Counted from the stretch's first letter, positions 29,178-38,637 are shown. The stretch: DNA of 64,000 nt from Holophagales bacterium (GCA_016699405.1 CP064972.1:4929501-4993500), one strand, 5' to 3'. Translations and numbers: made by a program. The notes: generated by a model from the sequence alone, not told the origin.

Positions 29178-29777
29178 ATGGCCCGCGGACGACATCGCGA
29201 CCGACTGCTCGACGAGGGCCTGCGCCTCTTCGCCCAGCGGGGGTTCGCCGGGACCGGCGTCCAAGAGATCGCCGATGCCGGCGGCATCCCGAAAGGCTCG
29301 TTCTACAACTACTTCGCCTCGAAAGACGAGTTCGGCGTGGCGGTGGTGGAACGCTACGGCGCCTGCTCCTGCCAGGAGATGGCGGCGGCGCTCTCCGGCT
29401 CGGGCTCGCCGATCGAACGCCTGAAAGCGGCCTTCCGCCGACACGACGACACGCTCGTCGCTTCGGGGTTTGCCGGCGGCTGCCTCGCCGGGAGACTGGC
29501 CCAGGAGCTCGCCGGCGAACAGCCGGTCTTCCGCGCTCCGCTCGAAAAGATCTTCCGCGAGCAGCGCCGACTCGTCGCCGACCTCCTGGCGCAGGCGGCA
29601 GCCGCAGGAGAGATCGCAGCGGTCTCCGATGTCGAGACCCTCGCCGGCTTCCTGCTCTCGGCCTGGCAAGGAGCCATGCTTCGTGCCAAAGCCGCCGGCA
29701 GTGCCCGACCGCTCGAAGAGTTCCACGCCATCACCTTCGCCAGGCTCCTCGCCCCACCCATCCCCGCCGCTCGCTGA
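29178..29777 (+). CDS. TetR/AcrR family transcriptional regulator
   Basis: This 199-residue regulator has a standard N-terminal helix-turn-helix: LLDEGLRLFAQRGFAGTGVQEIADAGG, then IPKGSFYNYFASKDEF. A helical ligand-binding C-terminal domain contains a conserved-looking GFAGGCLAGRLAQELA stretch. ATG 29178 lies just after operator 1; the longer in-frame extension runs through that operator and the divergent cytochrome gene and is rejected. The following gene begins 13 bases downstream and has its own copy of the operator, so it is the likely regulated target. Confidence 0.9.
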   Translation: MARGRHRDRLLDEGLRLFAQRGFAGTGVQEIADAGGIPKGSFYNYFASKDEFGVAVVERYGACSCQEMAAALSGSGSPIERLKAAFRRHDDTLVASGFAGGCLAGRLAQELAGEQPVFRAPLEKIFREQRRLVADLLAQAAAAGEIAAVSDVETLAGFLLSAWQGAMLRAKAAGSARPLEEFHAITFARLLAPPIPAAR

Positions 29778-29790
29778 TCCGTAGAGTGGC

Positions 29791-30645
29791 ATGAAGAACC
29801 TCGATCGACCCGACCCCATGACTCGAATTAAGACGACTGGTCATATTAAGACACTCGCACTCTTCGTTTTCTCCGCCCTGCTCCTGACGGGGCCGACCAC
29901 GACGACCGCCCGCGCCGACGCGCCGCGGATCCTCTTCACCACTTCGAACGACCTGATCGCCGGCGAGGCGCAGGGAGACGACCTCTACACCGCCGCTCTC
30001 GCTCTCGAGGTACAGGGCAACGACCTGCGATGGCGCTTCGGCGAACGCATGTTCACCGACCGCCGGCGGGCCTTCCGTTTCGACGAGACCTACCTCGAGT
30101 TGGCAAGGTCGCTCGGCCCGCCCTCGGCGACCGCGGGAGGATGGTTCGGCGAGATCTCGGGCGGCGTGATCCACCTCGGGCGCGGCCTGCTCGGAGAGGG
30201 CGTGCAGAACGAGGTCCACCGCGTCGTCGGCGCCGAACGAGTCTCGTTGCCCTACCTCGACTCCGACCGCTGGGTCGGGAGTGCCACCCTGCGCGGAGGG
30301 CGGGCCCTGCCGGTCGCCGCCCCGTGGTCTCTCGAGGTCGAAGGCGAGGTTCACCTCGCACCAGCCTTCCGCAGTTGGCAGAAGCTCGCGGTCGTCGCCG
30401 AGCGCGAGCTCGCCGGTGGGCTCGCCATGCGAGCCGGCGTCGGTGCTCGCCTCGATCAGACGGACGGAGAGCTGCTGGGGGACCGCGTCGCTCGGGCCGC
30501 CGCCACCGCCGAGCTCGGCCTCGCCTGGCGGGGCGTCTCGCTCCGCTGGAGCCTCAACGACTTCGGCACCCGCGCAAGCTATCTGTCGCTCGGCATCGAT
30601 CTGGCGGGAGATGCCTTTCGCAGCTTGCGCACCCACCCGCACTGA
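29791..30645 (+). CDS. Outer-membrane beta-barrel protein, LpxR-like lipid A acyl hydrolase
   Basis: This 284-residue exported protein has a signal peptide (about 20-42) and alternating beta-barrel strands to its end. Motifs agree with the LpxR family: SNDLIAG near residue 50, then DDLYTAAL near 62, and GEGVQNEVHRVVG near 145, where LpxR proteins have the catalytic His segment. LpxR removes the 3'-acyloxyacyl group of lipid A at the outer membrane. The start is ATG 29791 or ATG 29818; a TAGAGT element at 29782 would favour the second. Operator 2 lies inside the first codons, so TetR binding could block transcription. The enzyme assignment rests on short motifs. Confidence 0.6.
   Translation: MKNLDRPDPMTRIKTTGHIKTLALFVFSALLLTGPTTTTARADAPRILFTTSNDLIAGEAQGDDLYTAALALEVQGNDLRWRFGERMFTDRRRAFRFDETYLELARSLGPPSATAGGWFGEISGGVIHLGRGLLGEGVQNEVHRVVGAERVSLPYLDSDRWVGSATLRGGRALPVAAPWSLEVEGEVHLAPAFRSWQKLAVVAERELAGGLAMRAGVGARLDQTDGELLGDRVARAAATAELGLAWRGVSLRWSLNDFGTRASYLSLGIDLAGDAFRSLRTHPH
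29830..29847. promoter_or_regulatory. Operator 2 (TetR-type), inside the start of the LpxR-like gene
   Basis: AAGACGACTGGTCATATT matches operator 1 at 15 of 18 positions and keeps the same dyad. It lies within the first codons of the LpxR-like gene, a position suited to a roadblock. Confidence 0.62.
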
Positions 30646-30679
30646 TCGCCCGTCCCGGCGTTCGATGCGGGCGTGTCTC

Positions 30680-32104
30680 CGCACGGCTCGCCGCAGCGAC
30701 CGGGCAACCGGCGGTCGGCGACCGCTTCGTCGGACCGGTGGCGAAGGCGCCGATGGTCGCGATCACCGTGCCGGTTCTCCGCGATGGCCGCGTCGCCTAC
30801 CTTCTGAACACGCCAATCGAGGCGCGCCACCTTCCGGCTCGTCTCGAGCGAGGCCCTCTTCCGACGACTCTTCGACGAGCTCCGCCGCCACATCGTCGAG
30901 GTGAACGAGACCGGTCACGGCACCTTCGAATCCGCACAGGTCACCCGCGACGGCCGCCGCTTCCCGGTGCTGTTCGACCTCACCGCGATTCGCGACAGCT
31001 CCGGCCGTACCACCGGCCGCAGCGCCTTCGTGCTCGACCTGACCGAGCGCCAGCGCGTCGAGCGTGAGTTGTGCGAAGCACAGGCCGCCGTGATCGCCGA
31101 GCAACGTCGAGCCCATGCGGCCGCCCTCGACGAGATGCGGGTCGCCGATGCGGCGCGGGCCCGGGCCGAGGCGGCCCTCGCCGCCCGGCGCGAGAGCGAG
31201 GAGCGGCTCGCGCTCTTCATCGAGCACGCGCCGGCAGCCCTCGCCATCTTCGACCGGGAGATGCGCGCTCTCGCCGCGAGTCGACCCTGGCGCATCGACG
31301 ACTCGCTCGGCGAGGCCCCGCTCACCGGCCGGTCGCACGACGACGTCTTTCCCGAGATCTCCGACGGGCTGCGCGAGATTCACCGACGAGGCCTTGTCGG
31401 GGAGGTCTCTCGTGGCGACGCCGACCGCTTCGAGCGCACCGACGCCACGATCCAGTGGATTCGCTGAGAAGTGCGCCCCTGGCAGGCTGCCGACGGAACG
31501 GTGGGAGGGATCGTTATCTTCTCCGAGGACATCACCGTGCAGCGGCAGGCCGAAGAGGAGATTCGCCGGCTCAATACCGACCTCGAGCACCGGGTCGAAC
31601 GTCGGACCGCCGAGCTGACCGCCGCAAACGAGGAGCTCGACACCTTCGCCTACGCCGTCTCGCACGACCTGCGCGCGACGCTGCGAGCGATGAGCGGATT
31701 CGCCCAGGCCCTCGAGGAGGACCTGGGGCCGGCCGTCGGTGCGAACGCTCGGGGCCACCTGGAGCGGATTCGCGTCGCCAGTCGCCACATGGGCGAGCTG
31801 ATCGACGGTCTGCTGGCGCTTTCGCGGAACACCCGCAGCGTGTTCACGCCAGGCGCTCGTCGACCTCTCGGCCATCGCCGAGCGGCGCCTTGCCGAGTTG
31901 CGTCGCGCCGAACCCAGGCGGAGCGTTCGTTGCGACATCGAGCCGGGCCTGCTGGCGATCGGCGACGAACGAATGCTCGAGGTCGTCGTCGCCAACCGGC
32001 TCGACAATGCCCGGAAGTACAACGGACACAAGCCGGAGGCGGCGATCCGCTTCGGCTCCGCGGCGCTCGCACGCGCGCCCGGGCGGCGCGGGACCGCGTC
32101 GCCG
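30680..32104 (+). pseudogene. Decayed PAS-domain histidine kinase
   Basis: Kinase remnants lie in three frames. About 30690-30835 encodes a sensor-like piece (GDRFVGPVAKAPMVAITVPVLRDG). About 30841-31464 encodes PAS segments and a coiled coil in a second frame. There a TGA at 31465-31467 stands where the common PAS motif WIRWEVRPW has Trp (TGG). The same frame resumes after it (GGIVIFSEDIT, then a HisKA domain with the SHDLRAT phospho-acceptor His). Near 31850 the sense moves to a third frame (LSAIAERRLAELR, then an N-box-like NARKYN). The ATPase G-boxes are missing: sequence decays before the convergent OPT gene. One nonsense change, at least two frame changes and both ends missing make it a pseudogene. 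Confidence 0.82.
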
Positions 32105-32112
32105 ACGGCGGA

Positions 32113-34185
32113 TCACTCGACCTCGACCTTCTCCCGCCAGGCGACCCAGTAGACCCACGCGCCGAGCGCCAGGAAGAGCCCGAGGCCGAGCCAGTTGCCC
32201 CAGGCGCCAAGCCAGGCGCCGAGCCCGCCGAACGTCGTCAGGTCCGGCACCAGCGTCGTGCCGGTCGACTCTTCGACGAACTTGAGCAGCGCCGCCAGCA
32301 CCCCGACCAAGGCTCCGCCCGCGATGAAGCCCGAGGCCACGAGCGTCCCCTTCTCGTGCCGCGCCTGAGCGAGCGGCTCGTCCTTCGTCGAGTGCCGCAG
32401 CAGCCAGGCGACCGCCGCACCGACGACCAGCGGCGAGTTCAGGTCCATCGGCAGGTACATGCCGAGGGCGAAGGCGAGCCCCGAAACGCCGCAGAGCTCG
32501 GTCGAGATCGCGAAGACCGCGCCGATGGCGTAAAGGAACCAGGGGGCCCCGCCGCTTCCCATCACGCCGGAGAGCACCGCCGCCATCGCGTTCGGCTGCG
32601 GCGCCGGCAGGGGGCTCGGATGGCCTGGACCCGGGGCGAAGCCGTAGACGCGGGCCATCAGCAGGATCACCGCGGTCGTCGCGGCGGAGGCCACCACGGC
32701 GCCGACCAGATTCCAGATCTCGACGCGCTTCGGGGTGGCGCCGAGCCAATAGGCGATCTTGTACTGCGTGACCAGCGAGCCGGCCATCGACAGCGCCGTG
32801 CAGACGACGCCGCCGATCAGCAGCGTCTGCAGCATGCCGTCGGCTCCCGTGAGCCCGAGCGCCGAGAGCGCCATGGCGGTGACGATGAGCGTCGTCAGGG
32901 TCATTCCCGAGATCGGCGTGATCGAGATCATGGCGATCGCCCAGGCCGAGACGGCGGTGAAGAGGAATGCGACGAGCAGGGCGAGCGCCGCGGCGGCGAG
33001 CGACAGCCGCCAGGCACCGTCGACGCCGGCGAGCACCGAGAAGCGGAAGTAGAGCAGCACCAACAGTCCGACGCCGATCGCCCCGCCCATCACCGCCGAC
33101 ATCGGCATCGAGCGCTCGGCGCGCGCCGCGCTCTCGCCGACCTTCGCGCCACCGCTCGCCAGGCGCCGGATCTCGCCGAACGCCTGACCGACCGCCTGCA
33201 CGATCACCGGCGACATCTTGAGGATCGACAGCACGCCGGCGGCGAAGATGCCGCCGATGCCGATCGGCCGCACGTAGTCGAAGAAGATGTCGGCGGGCGC
33301 CATCTGGGCGAGCGGCAGCGTGCCACCCGGCAGCGCCGCCGGGATGTGCTGCCCGAGCCAGCCGAAGAGCGGCACCAGCACGAGGAAGGAGACCATCGAC
33401 CCGGCGAGGATGATCGCCGCGTAGTCGACCCCCATGATGTAGCCGAGGCCGAAGACCGCCGCCGAGGTGTTCATCGTGAACACCGCCTTGGTGCGCTCGG
33501 TGAAGCTCGACAGCAGCGCGATCTTCTCGGTCGAGAAGACGTCGGCGAAGCCGCGCATCGACGGACCCACGAAGTCGAAGACCGCCGCCACGCCGGCCGA
33601 GTAGGAGAGCACCCCGGCGCTGCGCCCGCCGCGCTTGCCGGCCACCAGGATCTCGGTCGTCGCCCGCGCTTCCGGGAAGGGCAGCTTGCCGTGCAGGTCG
33701 TGGACGAAATAGCGGCGGAACGGCGCGAGGAAGAAGACGCCGAGCGCCGCCCCGAGCAGCGGCACGAGGAAGATCTGGAAGAACGACGAGCGCCCCTCGA
33801 GACCGAGGATGTAGATCGCCGGCATGGTGAAGACCGAGCCGCCGGCGACGATCCCCGAGGTCGCGCCGATCGCCAGCACGTTGACGTTCTCGAGCAGCGT
33901 CGAGCCACGCGACTTCATCACCCGCACGGCGAAGACCGAGAAGCCGACCGCCAGGATCGAGATCGGGATCGCGGATTCGATCCCCTGGCCGAGCTTCAAG
34001 GCGATGTAGGTCGCTGCCGCCGAGAAGACGACCGACCAGAAGACCCCCTGGGCGATCGAGCGCGGAGTGACCTCCGCCACCTCGGCGGAGGCCGGGATGA
34101 CCGGCTCGTAGCGCTCGCCGGGGGCGAGCTCACGGAATGCGGTTTCGGGCAGGCGGACGTCGTCGGGCAGCCTCGGATCGGACAT
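32113..34185 (-). CDS. OPT family oligopeptide transporter
   Basis: This 690-residue inner-membrane transporter has roughly 15 hydrophobic segments. Family features include an N-terminal TPRSIAQGVFWSVVFSAAATYIALKLG-like region (about 40-66), ENVNVLAIGATSGIVAGG near 98 and KLPFPEARATTEIL near 167. Most bacterial OPT proteins take up peptides or metal chelates with protons; the substrate here is unknown. With the S46 peptidase nearby it fits a peptide-using lifestyle. ATG 34185 is the natural start. It is convergent with the kinase pseudogene. Confidence 0.93.
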   Translation of the reverse strand: MSDPRLPDDVRLPETAFRELAPGERYEPVIPASAEVAEVTPRSIAQGVFWSVVFSAAATYIALKLGQGIESAIPISILAVGFSVFAVRVMKSRGSTLLENVNVLAIGATSGIVAGGSVFTMPAIYILGLEGRSSFFQIFLVPLLGAALGVFFLAPFRRYFVHDLHGKLPFPEARATTEILVAGKRGGRSAGVLSYSAGVAAVFDFVGPSMRGFADVFSTEKIALLSSFTERTKAVFTMNTSAAVFGLGYIMGVDYAAIILAGSMVSFLVLVPLFGWLGQHIPAALPGGTLPLAQMAPADIFFDYVRPIGIGGIFAAGVLSILKMSPVIVQAVGQAFGEIRRLASGGAKVGESAARAERSMPMSAVMGGAIGVGLLVLLYFRFSVLAGVDGAWRLSLAAAALALLVAFLFTAVSAWAIAMISITPISGMTLTTLIVTAMALSALGLTGADGMLQTLLIGGVVCTALSMAGSLVTQYKIAYWLGATPKRVEIWNLVGAVVASAATTAVILLMARVYGFAPGPGHPSPLPAPQPNAMAAVLSGVMGSGGAPWFLYAIGAVFAISTELCGVSGLAFALGMYLPMDLNSPLVVGAAVAWLLRHSTKDEPLAQARHEKGTLVASGFIAGGALVGVLAALLKFVEESTGTTLVPDLTTFGGLGAWLGAWGNWLGLGLFLALGAWVYWVAWREKVEVE

Positions 34186-34319
34186 GGGCGGATTGTACGG
34201 GAGCCCTCGGCAACCGTGGGGCCGGAATCGGCGTAGAGAGCTGAACCACCGGCAAGGCGAGAACGCGCCGTCCCCGACGCCCTTGCCCGCCGGAACCCAG
34301 GGAGGCAGACTCGACGATC

Positions 34320-35900
34320 ATGAGCAACCAAGACACCAGGTCGATCCTGCTCGCCGCCATCGCCGTGACGCTCTGGCTCCCGTTCGCCGCCACGGCCGCG
34401 GAGATTCCTGGCATCCGGGTTTCGTCCGAGCCCGCGCTGCCGATCGCCGAGCATCCCTTCGAGCTCGTCCTCGACTTCTCCGGCACGGGCGACGCCGGCT
34501 GGTGTCGCTGGGTGCCCGACACGTTCTCCGGAGGCCCGGCGGCAGAGGTCGACGACGGGACGATGGTGCTCTGGGTCTACCGCGCTGAACCGGCGGTGCC
34601 CTGCCTCGATCAGCCACCCACGACGGTGGACTTCGCGGTGCCGCCGAACGTCGCCACCAGCGGCTGGCACCCGGTCGAAGTCCGACGCCACAGCGGCTTC
34701 CTCGTCTACGACACCCTGGCCAGGGCCGGAGTCGAGATCCAGCCGGCCGCTGCAACCCTGTCGCTCCAGCGCGAGCGCTTTCTCTTCACCGTGAGCTACG
34801 TCGATCCGCGCGACGGGCACTCGCACGTCGCCTCCGCCGTGCGCACCTCGGAGGCGAGCGGCACGTTCTGGTTCTTCGACCCGAGCAACCCCGAGGTCCT
34901 CGTCAAGATGCTCGACGGCGAGGGGATCAACGGCTACTACTGGCTCTTCGCTTCCAGCCTGACGACACTCGACTTCACGCTCACCGTGATGGACGTCGCC
35001 GGCGGTTGCCTGAACCTCCCGGTCGATCCGCCGGCCTGCCCGACGCGCTCCTACCACCACCCCGAGGGCCCGAGCCGGAACTTCGAGGACATCGAGTCGA
35101 TGCCGGCCGCCGTCGCCGGGCCCGAGCCGCCGCTCGCCCCCGTCTGGGATCACGTCGAGTTGCGGCTCGATCCGGTGCTTCCCCACCGGGGCGACCGAGT
35201 GCGCGTCCTCTCGAACTTCGGCAACGACCCGGGCTGGTGCCACGTCGGCCAGGGCGGCGTCAGCGTTTCCGGGAGCGACCACACCATCTACCTGCTGGTG
35301 CGGAACCTGGTGCCCCCGATCCTGCCGCCCCCGTGCGGCGATCCGCCGCCGGGTCTGCAGCCGTTCGCATGGGAGATCGAGACCGCAGCGCTCGCCCCCG
35401 CGAGTTGGCCGGCCTGGAACGTCCGGGTCGTCTTCGACGAGCCGCCGCTCGGCAACCAGTCCGTGTTCGCCGAGACCGGCTTCGAGCTGCGCGACGGCAG
35501 CTCGCCGCAGTTGCCCGCCGATCGCCTGCTGCTCCATCCAGAGCTCGAGCCCGGCGATCAATTCGTCGCCAGGATCTCCTGGAACGCTCCGGGCATCGGC
35601 GAGAGCGGCCTGGGCGTACCGACCCGGCTCTCGGTCGACTCGGGCACCTTCACCTTCTTCGACCCGGGCAATGTCGAGGTCACCCTCAAGTTGCTCGACG
35701 GCCGCAGCATCAACGGCCACTGGTGGCTCTTCGTCGCCAGCCAGACCAGCCTCCCCTACACGCTGACGGTCACCCGCGGTTTCGACTGCGGCTTCGACGA
35801 CGCGCCGCCACCCCTTTGCGAGATCTACACCTTCGACCACGCCGGCGGAGCGCCGCAGAATCACGTCGACATCGAGGCCTTCGACGGCTCGAGTCCGTAA
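34320..35900 (+). CDS. Secreted protein with two copies of a FWFFDP/LDGxxING repeat
   Basis: This 526-residue exported protein of unknown function has a signal peptide of about 26 residues. The mature chain is two similar halves, each with a Cys-containing beta-rich module (GWCRWVPD; GWCHVGQGG) and a repeat of about 75 residues. The repeats read FTVSYVDP, GTFWFFDPSNPEVLVKMLDG, INGYYWLFASSLTTLDFTLTV and FVARISWNAP, GTFTFFDPGNVEVTLKLLDG, INGHWWLFVASQTSLPYTLTV. I recall this repeat from uncharacterised secreted acidobacterial proteins; no activity is known to me. ATG 34320 follows a GGGAGGCAG ribosome site. No catalytic motif is visible. Bases 35901-36049 after it hold nothing recognisable. Confidence 0.75.
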   Translation: MSNQDTRSILLAAIAVTLWLPFAATAAEIPGIRVSSEPALPIAEHPFELVLDFSGTGDAGWCRWVPDTFSGGPAAEVDDGTMVLWVYRAEPAVPCLDQPPTTVDFAVPPNVATSGWHPVEVRRHSGFLVYDTLARAGVEIQPAAATLSLQRERFLFTVSYVDPRDGHSHVASAVRTSEASGTFWFFDPSNPEVLVKMLDGEGINGYYWLFASSLTTLDFTLTVMDVAGGCLNLPVDPPACPTRSYHHPEGPSRNFEDIESMPAAVAGPEPPLAPVWDHVELRLDPVLPHRGDRVRVLSNFGNDPGWCHVGQGGVSVSGSDHTIYLLVRNLVPPILPPPCGDPPPGLQPFAWEIETAALAPASWPAWNVRVVFDEPPLGNQSVFAETGFELRDGSSPQLPADRLLLHPELEPGDQFVARISWNAPGIGESGLGVPTRLSVDSGTFTFFDPGNVEVTLKLLDGRSINGHWWLFVASQTSLPYTLTVTRGFDCGFDDAPPPLCEIYTFDHAGGAPQNHVDIEAFDGSSP

Positions 35901-36049
35901 TCCGTCCCCGTCGCGGCTGCCCCGGCGGACCCGTGAGCGCGCGGGAGGGGACCAGTCATCCGGTCGGCCCGGATCGATCCTGGCCGGCCGGAGCGACCGA
36001 TCCGCTCGATGTCGAGTGAATGCGAGGTCGTCGGCCTCGCCGCGCCCGC

Positions 36050-37378
36050 TCAGGCCGTCGGCGTCTCGATCAGCGTCGGGTCGCCGATCTTCAGCGGCTG
36101 CCCGGTCGACTCGAGCACCGTCCACCAGAGCTCGCCGTTGGGATTGACCGTGCGGCGCTCGCCCCGCAGAGCGGCGAGCGGCACGTGGGTCATCTGGCCG
36201 TGCCAGTAGCCGATGAGCAGCGCCGTCCGCCCCGCCATCGCCGCGTGGACGGCGTTCTGCGCCAGTCGCGCGCAATGCAGCGCATCCCAGGTGTCCGCCG
36301 GGGCCGAGCGGACGATGTAGCTCGGGTCGATGTACTTGAGGGTCAACGGCCGTCCGCGCATCGCGAAGTGCTGCTCGATCCGCTGCTTCATGTAGAGGCC
36401 GATGTCGCCGAGCTTGCGGTTGCCCGAGGGGTCGAGCGGGCGGTCCTCTTCGCGGAAGTACTGCTGCCCGGCCCCCTCGGCGACGACGATCAGCGCGTGC
36501 GAGCGCGAGGCGAGCCGCCGTTCGAGGAGCGCGAGCAGACCGTCCTCGCCTTCGAGCGCGAACGGTGACTCGGGGATGAGGCAGAAGTTCGCGTGACCGG
36601 TGGCCAGCGCCGCGTTGGCGGCGAGGAATCCGGCGTTGCGGCCCATCAGCTTCACCAGACCGATGCCGAAGCGCACCGAGGTCGCTTCGGTGTGCGCGGC
36701 ACGCACCGCCTCGGCGGCCACCCGGACGGCGGTCTGGAAGCCGAAGGAGCGCCGCACCCAGGGGATGTCGTTGTCGATCGTCTTCGGAAGGCCGACGACC
36801 GCGATCTTCAGACCCCGCCGTTCGATCTCTTCGGCGATGGCGAGGGCCCCACGCAGCGTTCCGTCGCCGCCGATGGGGAAGAAGATGTCGATCCCGTTCT
36901 CCACCAGCGTGTCGACGATCTCGCTCGTCGGCGGCGTGCCGCGCGAGGTGCCGAGAAGCGTCCCACCCTGTTCGTGCGCCTGGCGCAGCTCCTGCGGGGC
37001 GAGCGGCATCAGCTCGCTGCCCGAGCGCAGGCCGCCGTAGCCGTGCCGCACGCCGAAGATCTCGCGCGTGCCGTAGCGGTGCCAGAGCTGCATGACCAGG
37101 CCGCGGATCACCGCGTTGAGCCCCGGCGAGATGCCGCCGCAGCTCGCGATGGCGACGCGCGTTCGCGGCGGGTCGAAGTAGAGCATCCGTCGCGGTCCGG
37201 CGATCTCGAACGACGCTGGCTCCTCGCCACGGGAGAAGGCGGAGCGCGCCGCGGCGAGGTAGGGCGAGATCAGCGTCCGCTCGTCGGGCTCGACGAAGGT
37301 GTCCTCGGTGATGACCTGCAGCGGGCTCGGCCGGGTGGCCTCCCCCAACGACTTGACGACGAGTTGGTCCGATTCCAT
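36050..37378 (-). CDS. pfkA: 6-phosphofructokinase (group X, plant-type-like)
   Basis: This 442-residue enzyme phosphorylates fructose 6-phosphate in glycolysis. Key motifs are CGGISPGLNAVIRG near residue 80, GTSRG near 143, GGDGT at 170-174 and PKTIDNDI at 198-205. A Gly in GGDGT points to ATP as donor, while the Lys in PKTIDND is shared with pyrophosphate enzymes and plant ATP-dependent forms. The first 70 residues, with a PRRMLYFDP segment just before the catalytic core, are also typical of the longer plant-like clade. The donor should be treated as probably ATP rather than proven. ATG 37378 is used. Confidence 0.9.
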   Translation of the reverse strand: MESDQLVVKSLGEATRPSPLQVITEDTFVEPDERTLISPYLAAARSAFSRGEEPASFEIAGPRRMLYFDPPRTRVAIASCGGISPGLNAVIRGLVMQLWHRYGTREIFGVRHGYGGLRSGSELMPLAPQELRQAHEQGGTLLGTSRGTPPTSEIVDTLVENGIDIFFPIGGDGTLRGALAIAEEIERRGLKIAVVGLPKTIDNDIPWVRRSFGFQTAVRVAAEAVRAAHTEATSVRFGIGLVKLMGRNAGFLAANAALATGHANFCLIPESPFALEGEDGLLALLERRLASRSHALIVVAEGAGQQYFREEDRPLDPSGNRKLGDIGLYMKQRIEQHFAMRGRPLTLKYIDPSYIVRSAPADTWDALHCARLAQNAVHAAMAGRTALLIGYWHGQMTHVPLAALRGERRTVNPNGELWWTVLESTGQPLKIGDPTLIETPTA

Positions 37379-37412
37379 GGCGTGGCAAGCCTACCAGTCG
37401 GCGCGCGGCGGG

Positions 37413-37793
37413 TCAGTCGCGGCGGCGGGAGCGCCCACCGCGCCCCCATAGCGCCGCCGCGAGGAAAGCTCCGCCACCGTCGGCGAGGGCATCCTCGAGC
37501 TCACCGCTGCGGTCGACGATCGGCTGGATCAGCTCGAGCATCGTCCCCAGAAGAACGGCCCCCAGCAGGGCCAGCATCACCGGCCACCGTGCCCCGATCT
37601 GCCGCAACGAGCCGCACGCGAGCCAGGCCAGCACCCCGAAGAGGAACGCGTGCACGAGCTTGTCGAAATGCGGGATTCCTGCGACCGTCGCGATCCCCGC
37701 GAGCTCCGGCCCGGAGAGCCAGCCACCGGGGAGCAGCAGCAGCACGACGACCAGGACGGTCCACACCGCCAGGGCCAGATGTTCGCGCCGCAT
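37413..37793 (-). CDS. VanZ-like membrane protein
   Basis: This 126-residue protein has four hydrophobic helices. VanZ-family marks are PHFDKLVHAFLFGVLAW near residue 41 and a later LELIQPIVDRSGELEDALADGGG. VanZ relatives are small inner-membrane proteins linked to teicoplanin resistance or surface polymer handling; a precise role cannot be given. ATG 37793 is used. It ends 35 bases before the phosphofructokinase start on the same strand. Confidence 0.8.
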   Translation of the reverse strand: MRREHLALAVWTVLVVVLLLLPGGWLSGPELAGIATVAGIPHFDKLVHAFLFGVLAWLACGSLRQIGARWPVMLALLGAVLLGTMLELIQPIVDRSGELEDALADGGGAFLAAALWGRGGRSRRRD

Positions 37794-37951
37794 GCGGGGA
37801 GTGTACCCGGACCGGAAGCGGAGGACGGGTCACGGTGCTGCGGCGCAGCTCGGAACGGGGTCGGCTCGCCCTCTCCGGAAAGGGTGGACGAACCCGCGGG
37901 GAGACGAGTCGGGTGCATCCACGCGGTCGCGATTCGGCAGGCACCGCGCCC

Positions 37952-38488
37952 TCATCGCCGCAACCACCTCGCTCTGGCCCCGAGCGCGACGCGCGAGAGC
38001 GTCGCCAGCAGCAGACCCGCGAGCCCTCGCGGCACCCAGATCTCACGCCCCGCCCTCTCCACCCTGGTGACGAGGCCGAGCAGCTCTTCGCGGCGGACCC
38101 TCCCGTCCTCCCCGGCGAGCCGATCACCGCGTGCGATCCAACCCTCGGCCTCGCGCCGCACGAGCCGGTGCACGGTCAGTCGCCCCGTTGGCTGCCTTCG
38201 AAACGCAGCCACGTCCCCGAGACGGGGTGCGCGAGGGCTCTGGCCGTTCTCGCTGCCGCCCACCTCCTCGCCACCGATCGGCGCCACGGTCACCACGTCG
38301 CCGTCGCGGATCCACGGCGACATGCTGCCGCCCTTCGCCTGGAAGCGCACCGGAACGCCGCGCGCCACGAGCTCCTCGACCAGCCCGGCCAGCTCGGAGC
38401 CGTCGAGGGCGATCGCGAGCTCTCGAACGACAGGCGAGCGCTCCGCGCGGTCGACCGGTGCATCGCCTTCCCGGGGGTTTCGGCTCAC
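37952..38488 (-). CDS. S24/S26-like (signal-peptidase-like) protein, locus B
   Basis: This 178-residue counterpart of the locus A protein has FQAKGGSMSPWIRDGDVV with the likely catalytic Ser near residue 55. LGDVAAF follows, then LTVHRLV with a His near residue 107, and WIARGDR where classical relatives have TKGDN. Ser plus His suggests a SipW/SEC11-like mechanism. The last 25 residues are hydrophobic with a basic end and may touch the membrane. It is divergent from the ABC exporter gene, with 149 bases between starts. Some 24 residues before the fold starts are charged and of unknown use. Processing of the exported peptide is an inference. Confidence 0.68.
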   Translation of the reverse strand: MSRNPREGDAPVDRAERSPVVRELAIALDGSELAGLVEELVARGVPVRFQAKGGSMSPWIRDGDVVTVAPIGGEEVGGSENGQSPRAPRLGDVAAFRRQPTGRLTVHRLVRREAEGWIARGDRLAGEDGRVRREELLGLVTRVERAGREIWVPRGLAGLLLATLSRVALGARARWLRR

Positions 38489-38637
38489 GACCTGTTCCGC
38501 TCCTCTCGCGACGCCGCGCGAGCCGGCAACGGCCGCTTCCCGTCGCCTCCCGTCGCACGGCTCGCCGACTCGAAGTCTACTTCCCGCTTGGCCGCGACTT
38601 CGACGCTGCCCGCGGATCCTGTACGCTGCCGTTGTCT

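Noticed and set aside
33996..37388. Minus-strand open frame of about 1130 codons across the OPT/secreted-protein/phosphofructokinase region
   Set aside because: It cuts across three supported genes and has low-complexity composition.
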